A DNA stretch of 64,000 bases from contig ML976672.1 of NCBI GenBank assembly GCA_010015655.1, positions 221,463 to 285,462 on the forward strand, written 5' to 3'. A program made the position numbers and the translations under genes. The DNA is from Bimuria novae-zelandiae CBS 107.79. Lineage: Eukaryota; Ascomycota; Dothideomycetes; Pleosporales; Didymosphaeriaceae. Positions 20,134-31,330 of the stretch are shown piece by piece (within the stretch, counting starts at the first letter, position 1; each line of letters opens with the position of its first letter). The notes under the pieces are model-generated. The model did no database searches and was not told the DNA's origin. It saw only the letters and a program-made list of their open reading frames with translations.

Positions 20134-21489
20134 TCATTCGATTAGGGGCTTCCTATGGCCTCCTACTATCGCCATGCCGAGTGCTGCAAGCCCATTGGGA
20201 TCGTTGTGCCGTACGATGGTGGCGGCGGGTAACATTGGGTTGTCCGGCGAAACATGCGCAGCGTCCCTGGCAGCTTGTTCGATAGCCTCCATTTCTTCTT
20301 TGCACCCAGTGTGGTCGAATGGACAGACGACAATGGGTTGCCTGAGTAATATGTCCCGTGCTGCCGACAGTTGGGCCTACAGCGTGTAAGTAACGTCCCT
20401 ACATGTCGCATTCCACGCACTTACCTTCACAGTCAGATAGTACTCGATTTTGTAGAGTGTGCCTGTGGTCGTGAACCCATTCACAGCGTACATCGGAAAC
20501 TCCTTCTTCCCGCGTGGTATTATGCCGTCCGAGTCTCGTAGGTCTTTTGCCGGAAATACCAGGCCTAGATTCGTGAAGTAACCAGCCTCCGGCATCTTAA
20601 CACCGACAGCCTGGGTCGTCTTCGCCAGCGTCTTCACTTTCCTTGTGGGTTCGTCGCCCTCGTGGTTGAATATGATTTCCTCGTCTATCCCGACCGTGAT
20701 CTTCTGGATGGTGACCTTCTGTGCCTTCTTTAACCAGTCCGGATTCGGGCTGAGCTTGATATACACCGAGACAGGATCTAGTGGCCCGTAACTCCATCTG
20801 GGCAGACTAATACCCAGGGTAACAAGGTGGTCTGTCACTCTTTCGGCGCTCTCAGGGCGGTTATACATGCCAAATGTGGAGAGTGTGTCATAACGTTGTA
20901 TTGGCACCGGAAACGGATATTTCTTCTGCTCTGTCTGGCCCTGCTGCACGGTGACGACCAGCTCGTAGAAGGTCTCAGCTGTTCGACTTGGCAATTGCAG
21001 ACTCGCGGGCGGCACTCTTCTTGCTACTTCTTCACCGCCGCGGCCGTATGGTATGAATATTACAAATGGCAGGTCCATAGATAGCACCTTCTCGAACTCC
21101 TTGCCAGCTGGACACCGGAACAGCAGCATCTCTTTGCCCACGATGTCGGTGATCTCCTTGCGCGGGGCGGCAAGGTGCTTCTTCGTGATGGATTCGGCGG
21201 AGGGGTGGATAGTCTCGCGCCGGTGGAGGGCGATGGTGACGAGGGAGACATTGACGGGCGCAGAGACGCCGACGAGCGGGCGTATCTCGACCTTGCCCTC
21301 TAGTCGCGGCTGTACGACAGTTAGCACAGCTGCATGTAGCTACAGCTGAAGCGCACGTTTGCGAGAGCCTGCGCAGGCCCACGGAGGGCGGATGGGAGCT
21401 AGTGGACGTACCAATGTTGCCGAGATGCCCGGGTAGCCGACGAGGAAGTTGCTGTTCGGCGGTCCAGAGACGCGCACAAAGGCCGACAT
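20134..21489 (-). CDS. Arrestin-like protein (401 aa)
   Basis: Three exons: 21489-21412, 21309-20425 and 20376-20134. Introns 21310-21411 (GTACGT...TACAG) and 20377-20424 (GTAAGT...TGTAG) are both phase 0. The joins give a smooth protein: ..NFLVGYPGISATL then PRLEGKVEIRP at the first, EYYLTVK then AQLSAARDILLR at the second. The N-terminal strand pattern (P.LEGKVEIRP..GVSAPV.VSLVTIAL.R.E) and the following half fit the arrestin N and C beta-sandwich domains of fungal arrestin-related proteins. The tail has ILLRQPIVVCPFDHTGCKE and a helix rich in Ala/Glu. I see no PPxY motif, the usual docking site for Rsp5-type ubiquitin ligases in alpha-arrestins, so a role as a ubiquitin-ligase adaptor is uncertain. 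A GCT repeat sits directly upstream of the ATG. Confidence 0.85.
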
Positions 21490-22143
21490 GGCTGCTGCTG
21501 CTGCTGCTCACGGGGACGGGGCGTCGGCGCAGGCCTGGGGATGCAGCGAGCACCGCATGGGAGAGGCGCGTCTTCGCTGCTTCGCTACAAGGCGCCGGTT
21601 GGGTCGCGCTCGAGGAAGCTCCAGGCCGGAGCGTCGTTGGAGGGGGGACGTGCAGGCGGCGTGGAGGCAGTAGCCTACGGGATCGGTTCGGTGGGGTTGA
21701 CGAGATGCACCAAGGAATGCTTCACCAGCAGCTACAGGCGGGGCACAGGGCAGTGGCGATCCGGGAGCACGGCGGCTCAGGCACACTCAGGCAGGTAACT
21801 ATGGGCGATATGACGAGGCGTGGAGTGAGTAGGTCCGTGGTAGGGCTGGGCTGGGCTGGCCGCGAAGCGGCGGCGGCGTTGCTAATGCTATTGGCCCGTT
21901 GATTAATATGCGACGCTGTCGCTGCACTTCTGCGTGCTGGCGATGGACAAACACGCCGCGACAATGGATTCGCAGTGGCGACGTAATGGGAAGAGGGGAG
22001 CAGCAGTCGGCTCGTTGCTCAGCGGACGACCTGGGACTCATTTCACAGCCTTCTTCGCCTTGGGGGCTTGAGCTCCGCGCGCGAATCATCTGGACCTCAC
22101 CCACAGCTTAGCGACCAAAGGATGCGCCTTCAGCTGCACCACC
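21490..22143. promoter_or_regulatory. Divergent intergenic region, arrestin-like gene / cyp10
   Basis: 654 bp between two start codons facing away from each other, so it must hold both promoters. A (GCT)6-like microsatellite lies at about 21490-21509. GC-rich; no TATA box obvious. Confidence 0.55.
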
Positions 22144-22821
22144 ATGTCCGTCACGGTAAGTACCTTCGTATCAGCCTCCGTGGCCCTCCGCCACGTCCCC
22201 CGTGGTCTTACATGCGCGCGCAACTGGGCGCAATTCTCCGATGCCCACGCCATCATCGCCGTGACTGACAGCATGAGGACCACGCAGCTCTCCCCTCTCA
22301 GCCCTGCATCAGAGCCCCCATGCTGACCCCGGCAGCTACACACCACCCGTGGTGACATCAAGCTCGAAATCTTCTGCGAATCCGTGCCCAAGACCGCCGA
22401 AAACTTCCTCGCCCTCTGCGCCTGCGGCTTCTACGATGGCAGCCCCTTCCACCGCTTGATCGCGAACTTCATGGTGCAGACCGGCAGCCCTGCCTCTGAT
22501 CCCAAATCCAAGACGTCGACGTCCATCTACGACACCGCCGATCAGCTGTTCGAAGACGAGATACGCCCCGCGCTGAGGCACAATGCGAGGGGCATTTTGA
22601 GCATGGCGAACAAAGGGCCCAACGCAAATGGGAGCCAGTTCTTCATCACCTTTGCACCCGCACCGCATCTGGATGGCAAGAACACCGTCTTTGGGAAGGT
22701 TCTCCAAGGCACTGAGGTGCTAGACGAGCTGGAGACGCTGGAGGTAGACAAGAAGTCTCGTCCGAAAGAGCGCGTGGAGATTAAGAACGTCACTATCCAT
22801 GCGAATCCTCTCGCTGGATGA
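22144..22821 (+). CDS. cyp10: Peptidyl-prolyl cis-trans isomerase, PPIL3 type (165 aa)
   Basis: Exon 1 is only four codons (22144-22155), then a 180-nt intron (GTAAGT...GGCAG, 22156-22335) and exon 2 to 22821. The joined start MSVTLHTTRGDIKLEIF is that of the PPIL3/Cyp10 group of cyclophilins, small nuclear isomerases linked to the spliceosome in animals. The cyclophilin core is present: FHR.I..FMVQ (Arg44, Phe49, Gln52) and GSQFFITF (Gln105, Phe107), matching the catalytic Arg and binding pocket of cyclophilin A. The pocket Trp of cyclophilin A is His115 here, as is usual for PPIL3, so cyclosporin binding would be weak. An insertion of about 8 residues near 56-70 (SASDPKSKTSTS region) is longer than in animal PPIL3. 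The gene ends 147 bp from the end of zpr1 on the other strand. Confidence 0.95.
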
Positions 22822-22968
22822 ACAGGGAAGGGCATATGCAAGTACACAGATTGGCATGGACAAAGACAGTTAAGACGTCATGAGGATGCTCATTTACGGC
22901 GGCGGCGCCTTGGTATCTAAAAATTAAAAGACCAGATGCGGATGAAGGAAAATGCAATCCCACTGCGC

Positions 22969-24531
22969 TCACGCACCGTTGACTGTGTCGCCATTGGTTG
23001 TCGCGCCGTTAGTCGCTGGTTGCTCGTACCCCTCCGTCTTCATGTCGTTGAGGCCGAGCTCCTCCTTCTCTTCCTCTGTTCGCTCGTACTCCTCGACCTT
23101 CATCTGCGCATCGGGCTCGGGTGCGGCAAAACTTTGTACGTAGCTGCTTGCGAGCGGGTCTGAGAGAATGATGGTAAATTTGACTTCGCCGTTGATGGCC
23201 GAATCTAGCTGCCCGAAGAAACCATCCCACTTCGCTTTGGTAGCCACGTCCATGGAGTCACCGCCATCTCCAACGTCAAAGATTGAAGACCGCAAATCGC
23301 CGCGAACTTGGGTGAGAAGGCCTTCAATGGTGGTAAACCGACCACCTAACGTCCCGGCTTCAACGCTGAGGTGGAGTTCTGGACATGATAGGGCGCAAGA
23401 TTCAGCCTTGAGGATGTCTCTCGACAGGTCTTCCTTGTTCTGAATGGACACCGTGATGCGGCGTCCCTTGTCGGGTACCTCACCTCCAGTCTTAACCTCG
23501 TTGCTACGGTCTGTAGTTTGTTAGCGAACGAAAGCATATATTGGTATCATCACTCACATCCACAATCCTCGCAGACAGTGCTCATAAGCACAACCTGCTT
23601 GAAGTGGGGAATGTTGACCATCTTCATGTTGGTTGTGCAAGGTCTTGTGCATCCTGGGCAGCTCGCTGGAAACGAGTAGACCTGATTCTCCACAATGTCC
23701 TCCTCGTCCACGTTATTGACCATAGGTCCCTGTGGCATCCGAGGGTACATCTGGTCTGCGTGATACTCCGGACGTATCTCTGTCGCAGGTGCCTCAGTCC
23801 CTGATGAGTCGCCGAGGCCGAGCGCGGCGTTCTGTTCGGCGCTTCGAGGGTATTCGTGACGGAAGTACTTCGCGGATGTGTCTTGTATGGATGGCTCGAT
23901 CGATGAATTACCAGCAGGGTCGTCCACGGTGATCTTGAAGGGTGTTTTCTTGCCAGCGGCCATCTCCTTCAGTGTCTCGATCACACCCTGTATCTTCTCG
24001 TAAACTTCGGGCACGACCTCTTTCCTTTCGTCTTGCTTCTGCCCCAGATCTTCTGCCACCATAGACAACACGCCTTCCACGTTTGTAAGCTGTCCTCGAC
24101 CCGGCGGGATTTCTAGGTCGATATCCTCCACGCGAAACACGGCCGTGTCGCTCTTCACAATCTGCCGACTCAAGTCTTCCGCGCTGTCGATCCTCAAGGT
24201 TATCTTGACGCCTCGCTGTTGGATCTCGCCAGCCGGCTGCACTTCAGCATTTTTCCAGCCGCATTCTGGGCATGCAGACGACATTAAAACGATCTCGCGG
24301 AAGAAGGGAATCTTGGTGAGGAGGAGTCGCGTAGAAGCCTACGCAGTCAGTAATGTTCCGTGAAGTCTAATCGGGGCGGCTCACATTTTCTGAGTGGCAG
24401 TTCATGCACAGTGTCTCATTGATTTCATCGACGACCTTCGTGCCATCCAAATCATCGTCTCGAGCGCTCGCCTCCGCCACCTTCCGACCCATATCCTCAA
24501 ACAAATCTGTCGCAAGGCTCTGTTGCGCCAT
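22969..24531 (-). CDS. zpr1: Zinc-finger protein ZPR1 (489 aa)
   Basis: Three exons: 24531-24385, 24338-23558 and 23510-22969. Introns of 46 and 47 nt (GTGAGC...CGTAG; GTGAGT...TACAG) are in phase 0 and phase 1. Two ZPR1 repeats are complete. First: CMNC (Cys42, Cys45) with TRLLLTKIPFFREIVLMSSACPECG, then the alpha-beta domain with DLSRQIVKSD..V.IPELD-like residues (DIDLEIPPGRGQLTNVEG). Second: CPGC..PC.TNMKMVNIPHFKQVVLMSTVCEDCG, split by the second intron, then DLSRDILKAESC..S.PEL and GGRFTTIEGLL. ZPR1 is an essential eukaryotic protein that assists folding of translation factor eEF1A and moves to the nucleus in growing cells. An in-frame upstream ATG (24765) adds residues unlike the family, so 24531 is preferred. 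Confidence 0.96.
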
Positions 24532-24923
24532 AGTGTGTATACTGAGGTGCAAAAGAGGAAGATAAAATCTCGTTGGCCGTTTGTGATGTGCGATGTTGCG
24601 CCGTCGAATTTCAAATTTTGGGCTGTGACGAAAGTTTTTGAACCCCGCGGTTGATGGCGGGGTGCTTCTAGCGCGATCTGCTCCGTTCCCTGCGGCTGAT
24701 CCCTGCCACCTTAGCCCTACAACCATCCAAAACGGCACAGAGCTCGAACTGTTGCTGCTTTGCACAATGCGTGTATCGAGGTATGGAAGCGTTCGTTATG
24801 TTTCGCTGTATAACCCACGGTGAGCAAAGCAATGAGTTCAGATTCTTCTCGGAGGAAGAACCCTAAATGTTGACCTCAAAGGCTCGAAAAAGAACGTCGG
24901 ACGTTCCCTTCACCCAGTGTGCT
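24532..24923. other. Intergenic region, zpr1 upstream / RNase P-MRP subunit gene 3' flank
   Basis: 392 bp with no gene; holds the zpr1 promoter and the 3' end of the neighbouring minus-strand gene. Nothing else recognised. Confidence 0.5.
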
Positions 24924-25532
24924 CTATTGCATGAAATCCATCAAATCGAGCCCAAGACCACCCCCTGAGCTCTGGCTCTTGTTTTTCTCCAGCAGTGCCT
25001 GCAGACCGCCCTTGCGAGACTTCTTCCTCTGCTTGCTCGTTGCATTCGCCGATTTGATGACTTTGTCCTGAGACTCACCGACCAACGGCGTCGTAGCTTT
25101 CGCATCTTCAGTTTTCTTGTACTTGGAGTTGGGATTGATGTGTCTTGGCTTTCTGGGTGGTAATGACTGCACTGACTTCCGATCACATCGGAGGCATACT
25201 GACACTGTCTGACTATTCGAAGGCGTCGCGATCTTCGGCGGCTGTTTTCTGGTCGTTTTCGGACGAGCCCGATGAAACACCGAGCTTGACCATCCTGGAA
25301 GCATAATGTTCCCGCAGGCACCGCATACTTCGCGTTGGAGTGTATCCCATTCCTTTTTAGCTTGCTGTAGGTTATCTTCTGTGTCGACGACAGACTTGAT
25401 GTAGATGGCGGAAAGATTGGACGAAATAGTCGGAGCAGATGTAGCCAGCTGGTGCACTGCTTCTCTGAGGAATTTGAGGCGAGCATCTGCCGCGTCGGCG
25501 GCCATTATCTTGTCTTGGGGAGGAGTGTTCAA
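24924..25532 (-). CDS. RNase P/MRP subunit, Rpr2/Rpp21/Snm1 family (202 aa)
   Basis: Single exon. An N-terminal helix (LKFLREAVHQLATSAPTISSNLSAIY) precedes a zinc-ribbon arrangement: Cys70-x2-Cys73 in CGACGNIMLPGW and Cys113-x2-Cys116 in CLRC. This spacing and the PGW after the first pair are marks of the Rpr2/Rpp21/Snm1 family. The C-terminus is basic and ends with KGGLQALLEKNK and LGLDLMDFM, common in filamentous fungal members. These small proteins bind the RNA of RNase P (tRNA 5' processing) or RNase MRP (rRNA and mRNA processing); sequence alone does not say which. A second ATG at residue 10 (MAADAADARLK) is equally plausible as start. It is divergent from dbr1. Confidence 0.85.
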   Translation of the reverse strand: MNTPPQDKIMAADAADARLKFLREAVHQLATSAPTISSNLSAIYIKSVVDTEDNLQQAKKEWDTLQREVCGACGNIMLPGWSSSVFHRARPKTTRKQPPKIATPSNSQTVSVCLRCDRKSVQSLPPRKPRHINPNSKYKKTEDAKATTPLVGESQDKVIKSANATSKQRKKSRKGGLQALLEKNKSQSSGGGLGLDLMDFMQ

Positions 25533-25769
25533 AAATTGAGATGGTTTCTTCTGAGGTCAGCTATCGATAACAGATAACAGGATCACATGATCGCTAATCC
25601 TAGCGCGTACTCGAAACGGCAGGCAGAACCCTGACGCTTCCACCTTCCACTGCAGGGAGGTGAGTGCAACTGCTTCGGCGTGCATAAATTTATCGGGTCC
25701 ATGTTCCTGTCGCTTCTTTGCTCACACACCTCCTCAATGTCACCTCAACTGCTGCGATAATTTGAGAAA
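25533..25769. promoter_or_regulatory. Shared divergent promoter of the RNase P/MRP subunit gene and dbr1
   Basis: 237 bp between the two start codons. A TATA-like GCATAAATTTATC lies at about 25681-25693, some 80 bp before the dbr1 ATG. Because the space is so short, regulatory sites are likely shared by both RNA-processing genes. Confidence 0.6.
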
Positions 25770-27466
25770 ATGGCATCGCTGACTGCGGTTGCAGAAAGCG
25801 GCCTGCGCATAGCTGTTGAAGGCTGTGGTCACGGGACGCTGCATGAGATCTACGCATCCATCAAGAAATCGTGCGAGCTGAAAGGATGGCCGGGCGTCGA
25901 TTTGTTGATCATTGGAGGCGACTTCCAGGCATGTCATAGACTCTCAGTAATCTCAGTGGCAGCTAACCGCATAGATAGGCCGTGCGAAATGCATACGATT
26001 TGAAGGCTGTCTCCATGCCGCCAAAATATTACGCTATGCATGACTTCCATGAGTACTATTCAGGTACACGGATTGCTCCCTATCTTACGATATTCATTGG
26101 GGGCAACCATGAGGCCAGCAACTACATGTGGGAGCTCTACTATGGTGGTTGGGCTGCGCCTAACATCTACTACATGGGTGCAGCCAATGTTATTCGCCTT
26201 GGACCCATCCGGATCGCCGGTCTCTCGGGCATTTGGAAAGGATACAACTACCGGAAACCACATTACGAACGCCTACCGTACAATAATGATGATGTCAAGA
26301 GCATATACCATGTCCGAGAGCTAGACGTTCGCAAGCTTCTCCAACTTCGTTCCCAAGTGGACATTGGACTGAGCCACGATTGGCCTAAAGGCATGGAATG
26401 GAAGGGTAACCACAAACAGTTGTTCCGTTTCAAGCCCTACTTTGAACAGGACGCGAAAACCGGGAAGTTGGGAAGCGTAGCGGCGACGACAGTGTTGGAG
26501 CGACTCCGACCGGCGCACTGGTTCAGTGCTCACTTGCATGCGAGGTTCACCGCGGTATGGGAGCACGGAGATAGGGTTGAGGTTCCGGCGTCCGAGACTA
26601 AGGAAGTCGAAGTTCCAATTGCGTCCAACGCAGATGAGCTTGAACTAGATCTCGACAACGCACCTGTAGTCGCAGCGCCCCAGAACGACGATGAGATTGA
26701 TCTTGATCTAGATGAAGAGACTGAGCCCACCATATTAGCACCCCAGAAGACTCAAGTTGCCAACGGAGCCGCTCAAGATAAACCCGAAGATATCCGGAGC
26801 CTTTTACCAGAAGCATTTGCACGTCCGTCTGCGGTTTCATCTCTTCCTGCCCTGCCGTTTCCGCCAGAGATAACGAACAGAACCACAAAGTTCCTAGCCT
26901 TAGACAAGTGCTTACCTGGCAGACATTTTCTCCAGCTTCTGGAAATTGCTCCTCATTCACCTGCTGACTTCGAACGCCCCCTAAAACTAGAGTACGACCC
27001 AGAGTGGCTTGCCATTACACGCATTTTCGCATCAGATCTGCAACTTGGCAGCGACGCCGTTGTATCGCAGGACAAGGGAGATGCCTACTACAGGCCTTTA
27101 ATCGAAAAGGAGATGGTTTGGGTGGATGAGAATATCGTCAAGCCAGGAAAGTTGGTCATCCCAGAAGATTTTGCACAGACAGCGCCAGTGTATGATCCTT
27201 CCACTGGTATCCATGTTCAGGGAGGCCCAGAAGAGTATTCGAATCCACATACACAAACCTTCTGTGATCTCCTCCAGATACCGAATGCCTTCCATGCGAC
27301 GTGCGAGGAGAGGGCTCAGATGATGCAAGGCGGTCCTAGACCGGATTCCGTGCGACCCGACAGGCGCGGTGGATACAGAGGTGGTAACAGAGGACGCGGC
27401 CAAGGTCGTGGCAGAGATGGATCCAACTTTAACCGTGGTCGAGGACGCGGTCGGGGTCAATGGTGA
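25770..27466 (+). CDS. dbr1: RNA lariat debranching enzyme (548 aa)
   Basis: Exons 25770-25928 and 25979-27466. The product hydrolyses the 2'-5' bond of excised intron lariats. The metallophosphoesterase motifs are all present: GCGHG (Cys19, His21), GGDFQ (Asp51), GGNHE (Asn96, His97, Glu98), SHDWP (His186) and SAHLH (His238, His240). Other family blocks are NYMWELYYGGWAAPNIYYMG and GLSGIWKGYNY. A DBR1 C-terminal domain follows (WLAITR, VWVDENIV) and the last 35 residues are an RGG-type tail (RRGGYRGGNRGRGQGRGRDG), which may bind RNA. The only intron begins with GC instead of GT (CAG/GCATGT) and ends GATAG, with a CTAAC branch site; no GT donor nearby gives the conserved GGDFQAVRN join. Confidence 0.97.
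25929..25978 (+). other. GC-AG intron of dbr1 (50 nt)
   Basis: Donor CAG/GCATGT, acceptor ATAG/GCC, branch site GCTAAC about 20 nt before the acceptor. Only this pairing gives the family sequence GGDFQ-AVRNAYDLK. The nearest GT donor (GCAT/GTCATA) shifts the frame at every AG available. Confidence 0.85.
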
Positions 27467-28982
27467 GGAAGCCAACGAACGCGAGTATGCACCCAAGTCG
27501 CACGACTCAAGATTGGCTTCTAGTCCGCATACTTTGGGCAGGTAGCGCGGTACGCCGTGATGGACATGGCATAGGTAGTTGACAACACACCGCAGCTTTA
27601 CCGCGTCTAATATGAGCTACAGTGTGAAATGAAGCCGATTCCGCGAGACCTGCCAGACCGGGGCTCTTCCAACGCAAGTCGTGAACTGTGACTCGAATAC
27701 AATAATTGACGATGGAGAGATGCGGTACACTAATGCGGACTCCTCGTGCGTGCTACGGAGATAAAGTCCTGCACATGGATAATAGTGGCTCTAGGGTCCG
27801 ATGGACGGCACCATGCTAATTTCTGAAGAACGACCGACTGCACGATGATGTCGTCGAGCAGGAACACGGCACGAAACGGTCGGTCCCACAAACGCACGTT
27901 GTAGAGACCGGAGTGCCCTCATTAGCTGGGAGCGCAGCCGCAATATTGAAATTCTGCACCGAGGCCGAGACGGGCATCGTGAAGGAAGGCTACGTCATTG
28001 GCTGTGGGTATCGCACAGGGCCAAGCACAGTCGCACGCGCAGATTTGCGCGCAACAACGACGGCGAGCTCTTCAGGTGACTATGTGGGAGAGCAATGCGT
28101 TGTGGAAGCACAAATATAATGCTCAGATCTTATAGACGGCAGTTCGGTGCGGATGGATGGCGGGGTGTGGATGATCGCGCTGATCTGTGGCACATAGGTT
28201 ATGAATCAAACATTTGCGCGTCCCCTACTGTGGCAAAAAGCATTCGTCGACGTCTGCCTTGTGGAGCCAGGGTTCTCGCAGCTCGTGTGGGTGAACATGA
28301 CAGCGCAGCAAGCAAAGTCCGCCGCTCGCCTTCTTCTCGTCGTGGCCGTCTCGTCCGAACTTATCAATCGCACGGCGTCCACTCGTCCTGCTGTCCGCAG
28401 GTGGGTTCTATTTTTGACAGGCGGGCATACGTAAATGCGTTATTTCCACCGGTTCTGCCCGGCGCGTGGTCTCGGTCGCGTGCCCGTGCAGTACACCGTC
28501 ATCATCCTGGTAGGCCAACATTCTCGAGCGGTCGCGATCGGCACAAAAGACCCTGAAATGCACTGTCAACCCCGGCCCCCGCTGTGAATTGTGAGTGTGC
28601 GCGTGCTCTGCCATCCGGCGTTTAAAAGTCTGAGTCTTGCCCCTGCGTCCCGCTCTAGTCTGTATCATTCGAGCATTATCAGTCTTCTCCTAAGCTCGCT
28701 CTTCGCCCTCGATTCGATCAAAGCATTTTATCGATACGACAACCCTGTGTTGCCACACCAGTTTGATCTACTGACCCTGGAGTCTGGACCGTCATTGTGT
28801 GCTCGAATAGTCCCACAACAGCCACTGCGGCCATTGTTTCGGATACACAGATATCACATACCTGGCCTTAATCATCTGTGTGTGTATACTTAAGGTATTC
28901 TGGCCCCACTCTACCCGGGCCACCATCGACACCTCCCATCTTGGACATCCAAATCACCTCCGAAGCTCAACACACATACACC
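27467..28982. other. Intergenic region downstream of dbr1
   Basis: 1.5 kb. Short overlapping frames (for example 27913-28119 and 28201-28434) show no motif or family pattern. 28580-28980 is the likely promoter and leader of the small gene at 28983. No RNA gene found. Confidence 0.45.
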
Positions 28983-29252
28983 ATGACTTCGACCAAATTC
29001 ATTGAGATCCTTGAGCCAACTCAGGCACCCACCTACACCCATCCCCACCTCAACGTCTCCCTGAACGACATTCTCCGCGAAGGCCGCGAGCGCTCTGCAT
29101 CCGAGTCCTCCGCCTCGTCCCAAAGACGCCAGTCGTCAGGTGAAACCAGTCCCAAATCACCTACGTCCCCGACCACGGACGACCATAAAAGCAACAGCTT
29201 CAAGCGCGCGTTTGGAGCCCTCGGCAGCAAGAAGGGTCGACGATCAACTTGA
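28983..29252 (+). CDS. Small Ser-rich protein of unknown function (89 aa)
   Basis: ATG in a good context (CACC-ATG-ACT) after a CA-rich leader typical of fungal 5' ends. The product starts MTSTKFIEILEPTQAP, has a possible short helix NVSLNDILREGRERSAS, then a Ser/Pro/Thr-rich stretch and a basic C-terminus FKRAFGALGSKKGRRST. No signal peptide or membrane segment. I do not recognise a family; small basic proteins with this Ser-rich middle and F..AFG..SKKGR end occur in Pezizomycotina, which is from general impression only. An in-frame upstream ATG (28878) would add 35 residues of low quality. Confidence 0.55.
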   Translation: MTSTKFIEILEPTQAPTYTHPHLNVSLNDILREGRERSASESSASSQRRQSSGETSPKSPTSPTTDDHKSNSFKRAFGALGSKKGRRST

Positions 29253-30558
29253 TTCTCCCGGCGCCGATCTGGACGGCTAATAAGCCATTCTTCTTACAAC
29301 AATTACTTCTACCCCTACGCCTACTCCTACTACTTCCCTCCGACGACGCCGTCACGACCAAGCGTTGGGAGTGATGCACGTGGATCATGAGTGTGCAAGG
29401 ATATCACCAGCCGACAGGATGTTATCCCTTCGACGACACGCTGGCGCTAGCGATGCGATGCAAGGCGCCTTTCAAAAACATCATTACCGTTCAGCCGGGC
29501 CGAGTGCGACGCCACCAACGAGGCGTGCGCGCGTGGTGTCTGTCGTGTGACCAAAATACGAACCGCAAAAGTATTTTCTTCGAATCGAGGACGCGTTCCT
29601 TCATGGTGGGCTCAAGGGACTTGAGCACGAGGTATGAAAAATGTGGAGACTGGAGCGTTTAAGCGAGGTGTTTTAGCGAGCGAGGAGAGCGTTGATTGAA
29701 ATGTTTTAGCGTTCATATAGGAGCGATTGTAATGAGCGCAGCATGCGCGAATAATTGAAGTAATTACTTCCTGAACCGCATGAATATTCCTTGATTGTGT
29801 GTATAGTGTTGCTAATATCGATGACTCTGAAGTACCTGCTGAGACCTGCCGTGGTGCTGTCCGCCATGTAAGTTACAGCGCTTAAGACTTGTTCTATCTC
29901 CTTCATATGACCGTATAACTAAGCGAAAGTAGATTCTGGACAAGTCAGCTTGCATGATAGCTTGCATTCTAACAACTGCTCAGCGTGCGTAGCAAAGTTG
30001 CAGTAATTGCTCCAACGTCTCGTAGGCAACAGCACTTCTTGCGCGACGGCCACCACCGCAATCAAACCTTCCTCCTCACTTTCAGCTCAATCTACACACA
30101 TTTATCCTTCCCGTTAACTCCTAAATCTTCTCTAAACTAACCTTACCACAGTTATTTCCGCAATTACAACACAACTCCCGCCACCCACCGCAGCACCATC
30201 AAACCCCTCTTAAACGTAGCTCAATCATCAGCGCGCATACTCAACCTTGACATCTACGGTGGTTGCCCGCATATATACAATACCCCGGCTACTATGCTAA
30301 ACTCGCCGACGCGCCAATGTAGGGCAGAAGCTCGCTGTGGACTGGGTACAGTGCTGCAGTGCGTTTCAAAGGCCCATGGCAGGGCGCGGAAATTATATAA
30401 GTCAAGAAGGTGGTGGCAGGGGTTTGAGGAGTAGGATGAGACGAGAGATAGGTGTTGGAGGTGTGCTGCATATTGGCCTATGGCATGTAAGACTCATGCC
30501 CGCATAACAAAGGGTACTTCAAGGGTATACGAAGAGGTATTACGAACGCGCGGTAGGC
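29253..30558. other. Intergenic region
   Basis: 1.3 kb without a supported gene. 29260-29350 is C/T-rich (probable 3' flank). A frame at 29387-29662 has no motif. 30120-30200 is CA-rich. No repeat shared with the element nest was seen. Confidence 0.45.
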
Positions 30559-30831
30559 TCAGCTCTTCAAGAGTATGCATCCGAAGAGCGAGACAGCCAC
30601 ACATCCCGCAATGCACAGGATGTGGTTGTTCTGTTGAAGGCCGTACGTCGCGCTCCTAGTAATTATCCATGCATTCGCTGATGATACTTGAACCACCGCT
30701 ATCACCGTCACCAGTCCAGCGAATACGACCTTGGGCAGGCAACCATTCATTCCCCACCCGGCAGAGTCTGGCACACGCGCTGACAACACGCAAGCTTGTC
30801 CGAAGAACTTCATCTCATTCAGCCCACGCAT
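30559..30831 (-). CDS. Possible small membrane protein (90 aa)
   Basis: Weakly supported frame with two hydrophobic segments, VVFAGLVTVIAVVQVSSANAW-like and ILCIAGCVAVSLFGCILL, and a C-terminal Lys-Ser. A second ATG at residue 7. No family recognised; it could be chance. It lies 113 bp from the end of tma7 on the same strand. Confidence 0.25.
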   Translation of the reverse strand: MRGLNEMKFFGQACVLSARVPDSAGWGMNGCLPKVVFAGLVTVIAVVQVSSANAWIITRSATYGLQQNNHILCIAGCVAVSLFGCILLKS

Positions 30832-30944
30832 AAGCGCAGTGCCTCCCTAGTACCGCTATGAAAAGCACCATGGTATCCGCATAATCGTTCGTGTATCGTC
30901 GTCCCTTCCGTCCGCACCCCGCCCCGCTATCGCCCACCACACGC

Positions 30945-31330
30945 TCACTTCTTCTTGCCCGACTTCTTAATGCCCTGCTGTCCCGTGTTCATCGGGCCCT
31001 TTCCGCCAGCCTTCTTGGCCATCTCCTCGCGAGCCTTCTTGTCTGCGGTGGAGTCAGTCCCGCTATTGCTACACGGCGTGTGGCGTGGTTGTATAAGGGT
31101 GGGAAGGTGGCAAGGCATGAGGAAGGCGCGGGTACGCACCAGCTTGTTGTTTCGCGAGGTAGGCCTTATCGTCTTCGTCGAGCTCCTTCTTGGCCGTTTT
31201 GGCCTTCTTGTTGTGGATGGGGTTGGTGCCGGCTATATTTTTATGTCAGCGGCTGTGAACGAGGATACTATTCCGGAAGATGACGCGGTAGGATAGAGGA
31301 GGAGAACGTACTTCCTGCGCCTGAAGGCAT
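30945..31330 (-). CDS. tma7: Translation machinery-associated protein TMA7 (69 aa)
   Basis: Three small exons: 31330-31312, 31232-31140 and 31042-30945. Introns of 79 nt (GTACGT...TATAG) and 97 nt (GTGCGT...CGCAG) are both phase 1. The joined product begins MPSGAGTGTNPIHNKKAK and continues TAKKELDEDDKAYLAKQQ, DKKAREEMAKKAGGKGPMNT and GIKKSGKKK. This matches TMA7/CCDC72, a highly charged, ribosome-associated protein of about 64 residues: the acidic DEDDKA(Y/F) box, a coiled helix, then GKGP(L/M)..GGIKKSGKK at the end. The gene reading is certain from the C-terminal motif, the exon borders from frame and family length. The element nest begins 181 bp upstream of the ATG, so its promoter must be very short or lie within repeat DNA. 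Confidence 0.93.
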
